Positions 25,942 to 34,918 of a stretch of 64,000 nucleotides of DNA are shown here, piece by piece (the stretch's first letter is position 1; each line of letters begins with the position of its first letter). The notes below the pieces were generated by a model, which saw nothing but the letters and a program-made list of their open reading frames with translations, was not told the DNA's origin and ran no database searches. This DNA is from an uncultured Clostridia bacterium. Its GTDB lineage: Bacteria; Bacillota; Clostridia; Christensenellales; Borkfalkiaceae. The position numbers and the translations under genes were made by a program. Location: assembly GCA_934271735.1 (NCBI GenBank), contig CAKQSB010000004.1, positions 1 through 64,000 on the forward strand, written 5' to 3'.

Positions 25942-27839
25942 CCGTGTTCCGTGCTCCTCGTTATATTATATTTTTCTCTGCCGTATTCGACAAGTTTTTC
26001 AAGCTCGGCAAGTTCTTCCTCGTCGAGGTATTTGCCGTAATACAAAAGCTCGTTGTCTTTAAGCAGTACGTATTCTCTGAAAATTCTTTCGATATAAGTC
26101 TCCTTGTCCGATTTCCCGTTTTCTTCAAGCTCGAACATCGCTTTTTCGAGATAGCTTTCGAGATTTTTGAGAACGGGTCTCGTCCAGTATTCGGATTTCG
26201 AAATGGTGTAATAAATGCCCTCGCATTCCGTTTCGGTCATAGTGTAAACCCTTTCGAAGTTTTCCATAACCGTTTCGAAATATTCCTTAACTCCTTCCGA
26301 TCCCGCGCCGTAATAATGTTCGATGAACTCGTCGATAAGATCCTGCGTGTCGTAATAAGGATTCCAGGCAAGTCTGCTTCTTACGTACACTCTCATAGAC
26401 GACATCGGCGAAATTCCGTTCGCCGCGCAAGCCTGCTCGAAGTAGTAAGTCATACCGAGGTCGGCGAAAAACCTGTAAGTGTCGCCCATATACGCCCAGT
26501 TGTTGAAATGGAACTTGAACGCCTGGAAGTTTGTGCCGTAAGAATACATCATAAGATGATCGGTTATCGCCGCCCAGCCTTTGATATAATCGGTGTAAAC
26601 GGAGTTGATGTCGCAGGTATCGTCGCCGAAGGGGTGCGTGTAGCAGGACTGAATGGGCGTGTACATAACGCCGACGGAAACCTGCCCGCTTCTCGGAACG
26701 GATTCCTTATTTACGGGTACGTATTCGCCGTTTACGAGATTTACGGGCGGTTTAACGTAAGAATAATAGAACAACCCGACGAGCGTGATTCTCTTCGTCA
26801 TTCCGTTTTCTGTCATATATTTCTCTACGTTTTCGGCAACGAGGTTTAAAAATCTCGCGTATACGCCCGAAGCTCCGCCGTAAAGCTGTTCGCCCGCCTT
26901 ACATTCGTCGCAGTCGCACGAGCCTACGTTATCGCTTCCGCCTATCATAAGATATGGCCCCGTCGCGGAATTTACGTATTTACCGATAAGAGTCTGCGTA
27001 ACCACTTCGACCGATTCGGCTTTGGAATAGCAAAGCTGACCGTTTTTCCACAAATGCGGATATTTCGCGGGAGACGCGAGGAACTCCGTCGTGTGACACC
27101 AAAGGTTGTTGTAAAGGTTGCCCGAAAAGTCGTAACCGCCGTTTTTGGAAGCGTAGATATACATTCTGAGCGCTTCTTTCGTCTTATCCTTTCCGCTCAT
27201 TTCCGCGTCCTCGGCGGTAACCGTGCCGAGCGCGGGGCGATATTTATAATCGAAGTTTTTAAGCTTAAGCTCGTCGAAGTAATCGTATTCGATATGATCG
27301 TAAGCGTAAGCCCGATATCCTATCTGATAATATAAAAATCTGTAAACGGAGAACAGCGTACCGTATTCCGCCGCGCCCGCGATATATACGTTTTTGCCTA
27401 TCGTATAAATCGAAACGCCGTTGTCGCCGAGTTCGGCGTAATCGGGAACAATGCCCGCGGCTTTCAAAAGTTTCGTGTCTCCGACAGAGATGTAACTGCC
27501 GTTTTCGTCGGGATTTTCGTCGGTTGCGATTTCGAGTTTGCAACCCGTGGAACGTTCGAGAAAATAAACGAGTTCTTCCGACGCGTACTTTTCCGTTACC
27601 GTCGCATCTGAGCCGATAATCACCTTATAGACCGACTTTTTGCCTTTGATAAGCGTTATGTCGGTATCGGCGAAAGAAACCGGTTCGCCGCCGATGAGTT
27701 TTTCGCCGGAATATATATCCGCGCTTTTTGTCGCGACGGAGTTTCCGCCGAGCGGAGCTATCGCGCTTTTGCAACCCGTGAGAGCTATCGCCGATAAAAG
27801 AACGAGAGCGGCAGATAAAGAAGCTATAAATTTTTTCAT
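25938..27839 (-). CDS. DUF4838 lipoprotein, putative extracellular carbohydrate-active enzyme (locus A)
   Basis: A 633-residue lipoprotein (lipobox ALTGC23). Residues about 65-170 are the N-terminal alpha/beta domain seen before GH20/GH67/GH84-type barrels (YASEELVYFLERSTGCKLEI, ... YGTLFSVYRFLY). The central region matches DUF4838: the cysteine cluster C-D-C-x-x-C, the block MYSYGTNFQAFKFHFNNW, and AWNPYYDTQDLIDEFIEHYYG. Family members are presumed glycosidases, but the activity is undetermined. The stop overlaps the Big_2 gene by 4 nt, and the gene follows the secreted Ig-like protein after 13 nt. The second DUF4838 gene of this window holds the same position in locus B. Confidence 0.82.
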   Translation of the reverse strand: MKKFIASLSAALVLLSAIALTGCKSAIAPLGGNSVATKSADIYSGEKLIGGEPVSFADTDITLIKGKKSVYKVIIGSDATVTEKYASEELVYFLERSTGCKLEIATDENPDENGSYISVGDTKLLKAAGIVPDYAELGDNGVSIYTIGKNVYIAGAAEYGTLFSVYRFLYYQIGYRAYAYDHIEYDYFDELKLKNFDYKYRPALGTVTAEDAEMSGKDKTKEALRMYIYASKNGGYDFSGNLYNNLWCHTTEFLASPAKYPHLWKNGQLCYSKAESVEVVTQTLIGKYVNSATGPYLMIGGSDNVGSCDCDECKAGEQLYGGASGVYARFLNLVAENVEKYMTENGMTKRITLVGLFYYSYVKPPVNLVNGEYVPVNKESVPRSGQVSVGVMYTPIQSCYTHPFGDDTCDINSVYTDYIKGWAAITDHLMMYSYGTNFQAFKFHFNNWAYMGDTYRFFADLGMTYYFEQACAANGISPMSSMRVYVRSRLAWNPYYDTQDLIDEFIEHYYGAGSEGVKEYFETVMENFERVYTMTETECEGIYYTISKSEYWTRPVLKNLESYLEKAMFELEENGKSDKETYIERIFREYVLLKDNELLYYGKYLDEEELAELEKLVEYGREKYNITRSTEHG

Positions 27840-27852
27840 ATCCGTTCTCTCC

Positions 27853-29826
27853 TTATTTGCAGATAACGGTAAATTCCGCTATCGTATAGTTTTCGAATTC
27901 GTCGTAAGCGACGTATCTGATCGTATATTCGCCCGCTTTCTTAAAGGTGAACGAGCCGTTTTTTACAAGCGTTCTTATATTGTTTCCGTAATAAACATAA
28001 ACGTAAGAAAGAATTTTCTCCGTCAAAGTTGCGTTATCGGTTATCTTCGCCTCGGGAAGGGTTATCATTCCGCCGACTTTCACCGTCGACGGCATTTTGC
28101 CGACCTCTATTTCCGGCGGAGTTATATCCATACAATAAACCGAGCAGACGAGCGGTCTTGCGTTGCCCGCCGCGTCGGAAGCTACGTATCTTACGTTATA
28201 CGTTCCGTATTTATCCGCTTTAAGGATATACGGCTTTGTCATTTCGCCCGAGAACAAAACCGTTTTGTCGGGCGCGGTTATCGTTACGGAAACGCTCGCG
28301 GAAGAATCGAACAAGTCGTAAGCTTTCATCAAAGGAAGCTCGACGGTCTGCCCCGTATACGCGAGATTTACCGAACGATATTTGTCGTTATCGAGGAACA
28401 CGGGCGCGCCGAAATCGTCGGTAGCCGTGGTAACGTTGTGCGTTCCGATAACGTCGAGAATTATTTCGGTTTCGCCGTCTATACCGTCGAACACAACCGA
28501 AATATACGCTCTGCCGCTCTTAAAACCTTCGAATTTTCTGCCGTCGGCATAATATCCGATTTCCGCGAAGACTTTTTCGTCGATATCGACGAGAGAAGAA
28601 CTCTCCTCGTCGTACTTAACGTAGAACGACGAACCTATTTTGCCGAGCCTTATTTCAACTTTATCCGCGGCGTTTTTCATATCTGTCAGGATAAGTTTCG
28701 CCGAAGAATATCCGCTTGCCGAAGAAACGCCCGCCATACCTATATCGAGGCGGCTTACCGGCAATGCGGAATCGAACGAGAAACTCGCCGAGCCGTTGCC
28801 CGCAGCCGATAAAACGTAAGCGTCGTCGTCGGGAGTAGAAACGGACTCGAAATTTTCGAACGCGAAATGTTTATCGAAAACAAGCTCGTCTTTGCCGTCC
28901 GCGATGACTTCGACGTCGAAAACATATTCCTCTTTAAAGGACTTGTCGAACGGATTTTCGCAAATATACGTTACGGCATGCGCCCCTACGGTTTCGGGAA
29001 CGCATTTCATTTCCTTGGTTATATCGGTTTCGTCGAAAAGAACTTTAACGGGAAGATAATAAACATTATCACCGTCGTATAAAATTCCGTCGACAACGGG
29101 AAGCGAGAGCGCGTTTCCTTTTTTAACCGTTTTCGGAACGGACGGAAGAGCGACTATCGGTTTTTTGAGATCGGCAACGCTTATCGTAAACGTAAAACTC
29201 TCTTTCTGCCCCACGAAATCGGTAAGCGAATAGGAAAGAACGTAATCGCCGCGTTTTTTCGGCACGAAATATTTTCCGCCGTCCGCCGCGAAAAGTTCCG
29301 ACGCTTTTCCGCCGAGCGTAACCGTCGTTTCCGCGTTTACAATCCCTATACCGCCGCTCATAGTTCCGTCGGGAAGAAATACCGTTTCGCCCGTGTGAGC
29401 CGTAGTTCCGATTTTATCCGAAATTTCGTATACAAGCGGGCGATCTTCGTCCGAAACGGTAATATTCACCGTCTTTTTCTCGACCACGTCGCTATGTTTC
29501 GCCACATACTCGATTTTGTAGCCGCCGACCGTCGCCGTCTTGAACCTGCCGCCTTTAACGGGAAGAAGTTTGCCGTCGGGCGCGTAAACGTAAACGCTTA
29601 CGTCGGTAACTTTCCCGCCGTTTTCGTCTATCGCCGAATAACCGAAAACCTCGTAAGAAAGCCCCGCTTTGCCGACGGGAAGATCATTCCCCTCATACTC
29701 CCCGTAATTTATCTCGAGCGTTACGGAAGGCGAATCTTCCGCGAACGCGATCGAAACGGAAAGGCTGAGCGCAAATATCAGGCATAACACGGCTATCGCC
29801 GGAATTTTACTTGCTTTTTTCTTCAT
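27853..29826 (-). CDS. Secreted Ig-like multidomain protein (locus A)
   Basis: A 657-residue exported protein with a classical signal peptide (cleavage likely after AFA29) and no lipobox or sortase motif. It is made of repeated Ig/DUF5011-like domains, visible as recurring D-xx-P-xIxV ... LP ... ATDxxGN-type endings (VKYGTYNVRYVASDAAGN-like, GEYTIRYVAYDEFENY). A central segment (about 330-480: IGMAGVSSASGYSSAKL, DGETEIILDV) looks like a jelly-roll carbohydrate-binding domain. Its counterpart in locus B has the same domain endings and lies at the same position after the MalG-type permease. It may bind glycan outside the cell. Function is inferred from context only. Confidence 0.8.
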   Translation of the reverse strand: MKKKASKIPAIAVLCLIFALSLSVSIAFAEDSPSVTLEINYGEYEGNDLPVGKAGLSYEVFGYSAIDENGGKVTDVSVYVYAPDGKLLPVKGGRFKTATVGGYKIEYVAKHSDVVEKKTVNITVSDEDRPLVYEISDKIGTTAHTGETVFLPDGTMSGGIGIVNAETTVTLGGKASELFAADGGKYFVPKKRGDYVLSYSLTDFVGQKESFTFTISVADLKKPIVALPSVPKTVKKGNALSLPVVDGILYDGDNVYYLPVKVLFDETDITKEMKCVPETVGAHAVTYICENPFDKSFKEEYVFDVEVIADGKDELVFDKHFAFENFESVSTPDDDAYVLSAAGNGSASFSFDSALPVSRLDIGMAGVSSASGYSSAKLILTDMKNAADKVEIRLGKIGSSFYVKYDEESSSLVDIDEKVFAEIGYYADGRKFEGFKSGRAYISVVFDGIDGETEIILDVIGTHNVTTATDDFGAPVFLDNDKYRSVNLAYTGQTVELPLMKAYDLFDSSASVSVTITAPDKTVLFSGEMTKPYILKADKYGTYNVRYVASDAAGNARPLVCSVYCMDITPPEIEVGKMPSTVKVGGMITLPEAKITDNATLTEKILSYVYVYYGNNIRTLVKNGSFTFKKAGEYTIRYVAYDEFENYTIAEFTVICK

Positions 29827-29917
29827 TTAGCCACCTTGAATCCTTTTTTATTTTGTATTTGAGTAAGCTTTTGGTTAATTAGTATTTTCTTTCGGAAATC
29901 GCCTGTCAGACTAGACT

Positions 29918-29999
29918 CGCGCCGCTTTTTAAAAGGGAGTGACCTTTGCGGTCATAGGAATTTTAAAAAGCAAGCGGAACAACGCATCACGGGATGAAT
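29918..29999. repeat. 82-bp structured repeat, copy 1
   Basis: Starts with CGCGCCG and ends with ACGCATCACGGGATGAAT. An outer stem CTTTTTAAAA / TTTTAAAAAG encloses an inner stem TGACC / GGTCA. It has exactly the length of copy 2, with conserved flanks and compensated changes in both stems. Confidence 0.8.
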
Positions 30000-30046
30000 T
30001 TTATATTATCTCACCATAGGGCGATTAGTCGCCCGCAAGACACGCG

Positions 30047-30128
30047 CGCGCCGATTTCACGAAGGGAGCGACCTCCTTGGTCGCAGGAATTCGGGAAATC
30101 AAGCGGAACGACGCATCACGGGATGAAT
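30047..30128. repeat. 82-bp structured repeat, copy 2
   Basis: Same flanks as copy 1. The outer stem is ATTTCACGAA / TTCGGGAAAT (one mismatch), the inner stem CGACC / GGTCG. The stem sequence differs from copy 1 but pairing is kept. Confidence 0.8.
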
Positions 30129-30144
30129 AATCGCCCGTGAACTA

Positions 30145-31077
30145 TTATCCCTTGATTCCGCCCATTGTCACGTTACCCATAATCTTATCCTTAAAGATGA
30201 CAAAGATTGCCAGTATCGGCAGGCAGGCAAGAAAGCATGCGGCAAGCTTTATGGGCGTGGTCAGATCCTGAGTTACGCCTTCGATCCGATTGTCCGAGTT
30301 CTGAATCTGGAACAATCCGTAAGAGAGCGTGGGCTTTGCCGGGAGAAATATCATCGGAACGTAATAATCGTTCCAGTATTCGATAAAAAGCAGGATAAAC
30401 ACTGCCGAAATCGTACTTTTGACAAGCGGAAGCATTACTTCTAAGAATACCCTTAAATGCGAAGCTCCGTCTATCTGCGCCGCCTCGGCGTAAGTCCAGG
30501 AAACGCCTTTGAACGTCGCGTAGAAAACGAGGAAATATATCCCGGTGAACTTGCATTTCATAATGAATATTCCGAGAAAGCTGTTTCTGAAGTTGAAGAA
30601 GTTCGCTATCTCCACCTCGGAGGCGAGCGAACCGATAATCGGGATAAGCATTACGACTACCGCAACGCCGTAAAAGAACTTTTTGAGCCTGAAATCGTAT
30701 TTCGCGATAGCGTACGCCATAATTATCTCGGTTGCCATCGTGAAAACGGTAAGCCCCACGGCGTAAACAATCGAGTTGAAGAACATATCCCAGAAATACG
30801 CGTAACCCGTCGTCCCGGGGATCGACACCATAAACATTTTTATCGCGTTGGAATAGTTGTCGAATCTCCAGCCCCAGTTGGGTTTGTCGAGCCTCGGGAG
30901 CCCGAAAAGATTGTTGTTGAAATCTCTTTCGGCTTTGAACGAGTTTATGAGCCCGAAACCGAGGACGAATATCATAGACAGAACGTAAACGGACACGATA
31001 ACGTACAGAATAATCTGAAACGCGTCCATTTTACGTTTTATTTTAGAAGTTTTATATATGCGTCTTTTCATAATCAA
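30145..31077 (-). CDS. Carbohydrate ABC transporter permease, MalG type (locus A)
   Basis: A 310-residue inner-membrane permease with six predicted transmembrane segments. The cytoplasmic EAA loop that docks the ATPase is visible as YAEAAQIDGASHLRVFLEVMLPL (about 195-217), with the Gly spaced as in sugar permeases. The C-terminus GNVTMGGIKG is the usual MalG/LacG-type end. It overlaps the MalF-type gene by 4 nt. No ATPase gene is present in the operon, as is common when a shared MsmK-like ATPase serves several importers. Confidence 0.92.
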   Translation of the reverse strand: MIMKRRIYKTSKIKRKMDAFQIILYVIVSVYVLSMIFVLGFGLINSFKAERDFNNNLFGLPRLDKPNWGWRFDNYSNAIKMFMVSIPGTTGYAYFWDMFFNSIVYAVGLTVFTMATEIIMAYAIAKYDFRLKKFFYGVAVVVMLIPIIGSLASEVEIANFFNFRNSFLGIFIMKCKFTGIYFLVFYATFKGVSWTYAEAAQIDGASHLRVFLEVMLPLVKSTISAVFILLFIEYWNDYYVPMIFLPAKPTLSYGLFQIQNSDNRIEGVTQDLTTPIKLAACFLACLPILAIFVIFKDKIMGNVTMGGIKG

Positions 31078-32057
31078 TCCTCGCTCGGTCCGTACTTTTC
31101 CAAAAGATACTTTGTAACTAAAGTTATCGGAGCAACCACAAGCGTAAAAATTATACCGCCCGCCGCCGCAAACGTACTGTCGGACGGGTCGTTGGAGTTG
31201 CTCACCTTGACGAAGAAGTTATACCCTAACGTGTCGAAAGGCTTCTGTCCCGTTCCCGACGCGCCGTAAAAAGAATAGAAATGTCCGTAGTTGGTGAAAA
31301 ATCCCGCTATAGCCACGACGATATAGGTTACGATCGTCGGGAAAATCGACGGCAGAACCACATACCAGAACTCTTTTAGCGACGACATATTTTCAAGTTC
31401 GCCGTACTCTAAGATATCCTTCGAGATACTGCACATCGCCGAAAGATAAATTACGAGCCCTCCCGCGAAGTTCATCCACATTCCGAAAACCAGAACGGCA
31501 TAAAAGCTCGAAGAGTCGAACATCGTAACCATAAAATCCGGGAAAATACTCGGGATTCCGTCGAAAAGCAAAACCCTCGTGCAGATAACGAAAACAAGGC
31601 TCGACAGGATATTAGGCATAAAAAGCATAATCTTGTAGAACCCGGAAAGCGGCACCTTTTTGAAAAGCACGTACGCCACCGTTACCTGTATCGGCATACC
31701 GATAAGCAAGCCCGTCAAAAACTGAATGGTCGAGTTTTTAACCGCGAGTTTAAGGTCTCCGTTTACGAAAATCGCCTGCAAAACCCTGTCGAAATTTTCG
31801 AACGCCGCAAAAATCGGCTTTCCGCCCTCGTACTTTATGAACGCAAGCTTTACGGAATTTATGTTCACGCCCACGTAAAACACGAGAAATTGCAGTACGG
31901 GGAAAAGCATAAAGAAGAACAAAAACACGCTTTGCCCCGCTTTTTTGTTGCGGGGCTTTGGCGTTTTGTTTTTATTTTCGCTGCCGAAAATTTTAATTTT
32001 CAATCCGTATAAAAACCATCTTACGCGGCTTAACACGGACATTTTATTTTCTTTCAT
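31074..32057 (-). CDS. Carbohydrate ABC transporter permease, MalF type (locus A)
   Basis: A 327-residue permease. A basic N-terminal extension precedes the first membrane helix (about 46-68); five more helices follow. The EAA-like loop is atypical: the segment around ISKDILEYGELENMSSLKEFWYVVLPSIFP keeps the E-x-LP spacing but lacks the usual Gly of EAA---G. It ends in EKYGPSED, the same kind of ending as its locus B counterpart (NKIGPSED). The gene lies 9 nt after the binding-protein gene. A start at the sixth codon (MSVLSR) is possible. Confidence 0.9.
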   Translation of the reverse strand: MKENKMSVLSRVRWFLYGLKIKIFGSENKNKTPKPRNKKAGQSVFLFFFMLFPVLQFLVFYVGVNINSVKLAFIKYEGGKPIFAAFENFDRVLQAIFVNGDLKLAVKNSTIQFLTGLLIGMPIQVTVAYVLFKKVPLSGFYKIMLFMPNILSSLVFVICTRVLLFDGIPSIFPDFMVTMFDSSSFYAVLVFGMWMNFAGGLVIYLSAMCSISKDILEYGELENMSSLKEFWYVVLPSIFPTIVTYIVVAIAGFFTNYGHFYSFYGASGTGQKPFDTLGYNFFVKVSNSNDPSDSTFAAAGGIIFTLVVAPITLVTKYLLEKYGPSED

Positions 32058-32066
32058 CTGTTAAAA

Positions 32067-33782
32067 TCAAACCTTGAATTTATCCGCAAAGGATTTTTTG
32101 AACTCGTTGAAGCAATCGTCAACGGTTTTACCCTTGTTAGCCGAATATTTGAAGTAAGAGAACGGATCGTAAAGCGCGCCGGTGGAGGTGGTTACGATAA
32201 ACGCGAACGCGTTGTTCTCCTCGTCGAAGAGCGAAACGTTGTTTCTGCGCTTCTCGGCAACGGGAAGGTTGCTCGTAAGCTTCGCGCCCTCGGCGATGTA
32301 CTTAGCTATGCTCTGCGTATACTTGGTGTAGGTAGCCGTTTCCTCTGCGGTCGCGGTGTACTTGAACGATCTGAAGCAGCCGGTGTTCGCCGTGAACTTG
32401 ACAAGCTGACTTCTTTGCTGAACGAACCGAATGAAAAGTTTTGCGATCCCGGTCTGAATCTCGGAGTTTTTGTTGTTGTTTTTTGCGGCTATGCAGATAT
32501 AGTTGTCCGCGCCGCGTCCCGCGATAACTCTTTCGGTGTTGGTCTGATCCTTAATGCCGTTAACACCCGTAAATTTCGGGATGGGCATAAATCTGTAATC
32601 ATGTTTGCCGTAAGCGTAAGAGGGATCTTCCTGAGCAAGCTGATTAAAAGTAGAACGCGCTTCGCTTTCCCAGTAGCTGTTTTCAAGGAACATCGCGACG
32701 GGAGACCCGTCGACAACGCTGTTGATAAACTCCTTCTGAGCTTCGAGGTGGTTGTTACCGCTTACAGACTTACGAGTGTAGTTCTTGTCGTTGCCCGTGA
32801 TATCGTAAAACGCCTTTATCGCAGCCTTTCTTCCTTCCTGGTTAGCAAGATCCTTATAGTTCTCTTCGGTGATTTCGCCGAGAACGGAATCCGTACCGTT
32901 GAAAGTATAGTTAAGCATAAAGTTGTTGTAGCCTTCGTAGTTAGCCCAAATCTGCGTGAAAGCTCCGGAACGCTGATATTCGTGAGTAGCGTCCCAGGCA
33001 AACGGCGTTACGTCGCTGTTTACCATCTGCTTCATAAGCGAAACGAAATCGTTCCAGGTTGCGGGAAGTCCGTCGTCCGCAGTGCCGAGTTTTCCGTCGG
33101 GACCGGCGCCGCAGTTACCCGCGTCGATATCTGCCTGAGTTGCCCCGAGCGAGCCGTTAGCCTTGAAATAAAATCTCTTTTCGTTGAAAAGATCGGCGTT
33201 ATAAATGATGCCCGGAACCTGAATCCAGAACGGAACGGCATAATACTTACCGTTGTAAAGGAAACAATCGGCATATCCGTCTACCATAGTGTCTTTTATG
33301 GACTGAGTAGCCGCTTTGCCCGTATCTTTCGCAAGATTTCCGTCTTCGTCGAGGAATTTTTCTTCGACGGTGTCGGTAATATCGGCGATAAGTCCTTTGC
33401 TCGCGAACTCGGTATAGTTACCTTGATCGAGGAAATAAAGAACGTTGTCGTAGTTGGTCATAGTTGCGATAAGGTTTCCGGGCTTATATTCCTCTTTCTT
33501 TTTCAAAGGAATGACGGCAACGCCCTTTTTGCCCTCTTCAAAGGAGATATCCTTGTAATATTCTTCGAAATCCTTAGCCATTTCGTCGAAATAAACGGTG
33601 CCGAGACCTGCATCGAAAACGCCGACGTTAAGCTGAGTTTTTCCCGAAGTATCGGGCGTGTTGCTTCCTTTTCCTCCGTTGTTCGACGTGCTGCCTCCGC
33701 CGCCTCCGCACGAAACAGCCATAGCCAATGTTGCTGCGACAGCCAACGTCGCCGCGGTGATTTTTTTGAAGAATTTCATCAT
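32067..33782 (-). CDS. Extracellular solute-binding lipoprotein, family 1 (locus A)
   Basis: A 571-residue sugar-binding lipoprotein (lipobox AVSC25 after a Met/Ala-rich signal, then a Gly/Ser/Asn linker). It captures oligosaccharide outside the membrane and delivers it to the adjacent permeases. The cluster-B/type-1 fold is indicated by the N-terminal TQLNVGVFDAG strand, IYNADLF, AIKAFYDI and VAMFLENSYWESEA segments. Residues about 213-235 contain an acidic GPDGKLGTADDGLPAT insertion that resembles a calcium-binding loop and recurs in the locus B protein. It is longer than usual (about 420 residues), which suggests a large ligand. AGGAG precedes the start. Promoter at 33927-33955. Confidence 0.92.
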   Translation of the reverse strand: MMKFFKKITAATLAVAATLAMAVSCGGGGGSTSNNGGKGSNTPDTSGKTQLNVGVFDAGLGTVYFDEMAKDFEEYYKDISFEEGKKGVAVIPLKKKEEYKPGNLIATMTNYDNVLYFLDQGNYTEFASKGLIADITDTVEEKFLDEDGNLAKDTGKAATQSIKDTMVDGYADCFLYNGKYYAVPFWIQVPGIIYNADLFNEKRFYFKANGSLGATQADIDAGNCGAGPDGKLGTADDGLPATWNDFVSLMKQMVNSDVTPFAWDATHEYQRSGAFTQIWANYEGYNNFMLNYTFNGTDSVLGEITEENYKDLANQEGRKAAIKAFYDITGNDKNYTRKSVSGNNHLEAQKEFINSVVDGSPVAMFLENSYWESEARSTFNQLAQEDPSYAYGKHDYRFMPIPKFTGVNGIKDQTNTERVIAGRGADNYICIAAKNNNKNSEIQTGIAKLFIRFVQQRSQLVKFTANTGCFRSFKYTATAEETATYTKYTQSIAKYIAEGAKLTSNLPVAEKRRNNVSLFDEENNAFAFIVTTSTGALYDPFSYFKYSANKGKTVDDCFNEFKKSFADKFKV

Positions 33783-33861
33783 ATCCTTTCTCCTGTTTTT
33801 TATTTTTTCTGTTTCGGGTTTCCGAAACGTTTTTGCCTGTAATAAATTTTTGCCGTTAAGG

Positions 33862-33890
33862 CTGTTTCTCTGCGTCCGGCAGAGAAACAG
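33862..33890 (-). promoter_or_regulatory. Leader hairpin upstream of the locus A binding-protein gene
   Basis: A perfect 12-bp stem CTGTTTCTCTGC / GCAGAGAAACAG with a 5-nt loop, plus a second hairpin GTTTCGG-GTTT-CCGAAAC closer to the gene (about 33811-33828). Both lie inside the predicted 138-nt leader. No T-run follows, so this is a leader structure and not a clear terminator. Confidence 0.5.
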
Positions 33891-33926
33891 AGGTATACCC
33901 CTTGCCTTTTGTCGTTTTCCGACATT

Positions 33927-33955
33927 ATTTTATCATTTCAAAGCGTGACGTTCAA
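33927..33955 (-). promoter_or_regulatory. Promoter of carbohydrate locus A
   Basis: Minus strand TTGAAC, 17-nt spacer, TAAAAT. It faces the binding-protein gene and lies back to back with the regulator promoter at 34008-34036. Confidence 0.65.
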
Positions 33956-34007
33956 TCGCTTATTTATCATAACCCGTTGTTTTTTTATTATTTTTATATC
34001 CGAAGTA

Positions 34008-34036
34008 TTGACAAAAAAGCCGCTCCCGGCTATAAT
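34008..34036 (+). promoter_or_regulatory. Consensus promoter of the locus A AraC regulator
   Basis: TTGACA, 17 nt, TATAAT: both hexamers perfect. Only 6 nt separate the -10 hexamer from the first in-frame ATG of the conserved reading frame at 34043, so transcription would start at the start codon. Confidence 0.85.
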
Positions 34037-34042
34037 TTGAAT

Positions 34043-34888
34043 ATGGATTTATCAGTGTGCCTAAATAATATGGATAGAGATAAGGTTAAAAAACTTATCC
34101 CCAAACTCCCCGCAAACGAGGTAAGCACTTTTTTGTGGAAGGAGGAGACCGTTATTCACCGTCACAGCGACTGGGAGTTCACCGCCACAACCGACGGGAC
34201 GGGCGTAAACCTCGTGAACGGCGAGGCGTATTACTCCACGCCGGGCGTGTTTATGCTGCTCGGACCTAACCACGTGCATAAACAAACCTCGGATTTGCCT
34301 ATCCGCAGAAGAGATATCTGCGTTTCGCTTGAAAAAATGAAGGTTTTTGCCGATATTTTAAGTCCGAAACTCTATTCTCAGCTCTCGGCGCAAACCAAAC
34401 CGATACAAATAAAGCTCGGAATGCAATCTTTCAACGAACTGCACGGCAGGCTCACGAAAGCCGACGTCATCGACGACGAAACGAGTCGGAACGCCATTCT
34501 GACCTCGATAGTCATGTATCTTCTCGGCGTTTACGTGGAAAACACGTCCGAAAAATTCGTTCCGAAAGACATTCTCACGTTTATGCAAAAGCTTCAGGAC
34601 CCGAACGTTTTTTCGATGCGCGTGAACGACATAATCGGTTTGAGCTCCTATTCTCACTCGCATTTCATCAAGCTTTTCAAAAAGCACGTGGGCAAAACCA
34701 TAATCGAATACGTTTCCGATTTAAGGCTTTCTTATGCCGCGAAACTTCTGGAAAACACCGATTTGTCGGTAATCACCGTTTCTTCGAACGTCGGCTACGA
34801 CAATTCGTCGTTTTTTGCTCAGAAGTTCAAGAATAAATTCAAAATGTCGCCCGCGGAATACCGCGCTTCCGTCCGTAAAAGCGATTAG
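34043..34888 (+). CDS. AraC-family transcriptional regulator (locus A)
   Basis: A 281-residue regulator. The N-terminal cupin-like sensor domain shows HRHSDWEFTATTDGTG and FMLLGPNHVHKQ. Two helix-turn-helix units follow from about residue 185 (IIGLSSYSHSHFIKLFKKHVGKT, then ISVITVSSNVGYDNSSFFAQKFKNKF-like), ending FKMSPAEYR as in AraC/XylS. The frame stays open upstream to 33902, but a perfect promoter lies within that extension, so I start at 34043; 34070 is the next option. There is no Shine-Dalgarno site, and the mRNA is predicted to be leaderless. It is divergent from the locus A operon and probably controls it in response to an imported sugar. Confidence 0.88.
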   Translation: MDLSVCLNNMDRDKVKKLIPKLPANEVSTFLWKEETVIHRHSDWEFTATTDGTGVNLVNGEAYYSTPGVFMLLGPNHVHKQTSDLPIRRRDICVSLEKMKVFADILSPKLYSQLSAQTKPIQIKLGMQSFNELHGRLTKADVIDDETSRNAILTSIVMYLLGVYVENTSEKFVPKDILTFMQKLQDPNVFSMRVNDIIGLSSYSHSHFIKLFKKHVGKTIIEYVSDLRLSYAAKLLENTDLSVITVSSNVGYDNSSFFAQKFKNKFKMSPAEYRASVRKSD

Positions 34889-34918
34889 TTTCGGTTCACG
34901 CAAGGGCTTCGCCCCGCG

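Larger units (their letters stand above)
29827..30144. other. Gap between permease and Ig-like gene, occupied by paired structured repeats
   Basis: In locus B the corresponding gap is only 47 nt. Here it is 318 nt and holds two 82-bp repeats (29918-29999 and 30047-30128) plus a small hairpin GGGCGA-TTAG-TCGCCC at 30019-30034. No gene is seen. Confidence 0.6.

Noticed and set aside
32415..33842. 475-codon plus-strand open frame opposite the locus A binding-protein gene
   Set aside because: It is an antisense shadow produced by the codon bias of the real gene. The minus-strand product has a lipobox, family motifs and a good ribosome-binding site.
33902..34042. N-terminal extension of the locus A AraC gene
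   Set aside because: The extension is low-complexity and contains a perfect -35/-10 promoter, so translation more likely begins at 34043 or 34070.
34889..34918. Terminator between the convergent AraC and GH78 genes
   Set aside because: The hairpin (GGGC/GCCC with an internal bulge) is short and lacks a T-run, so I do not call it.
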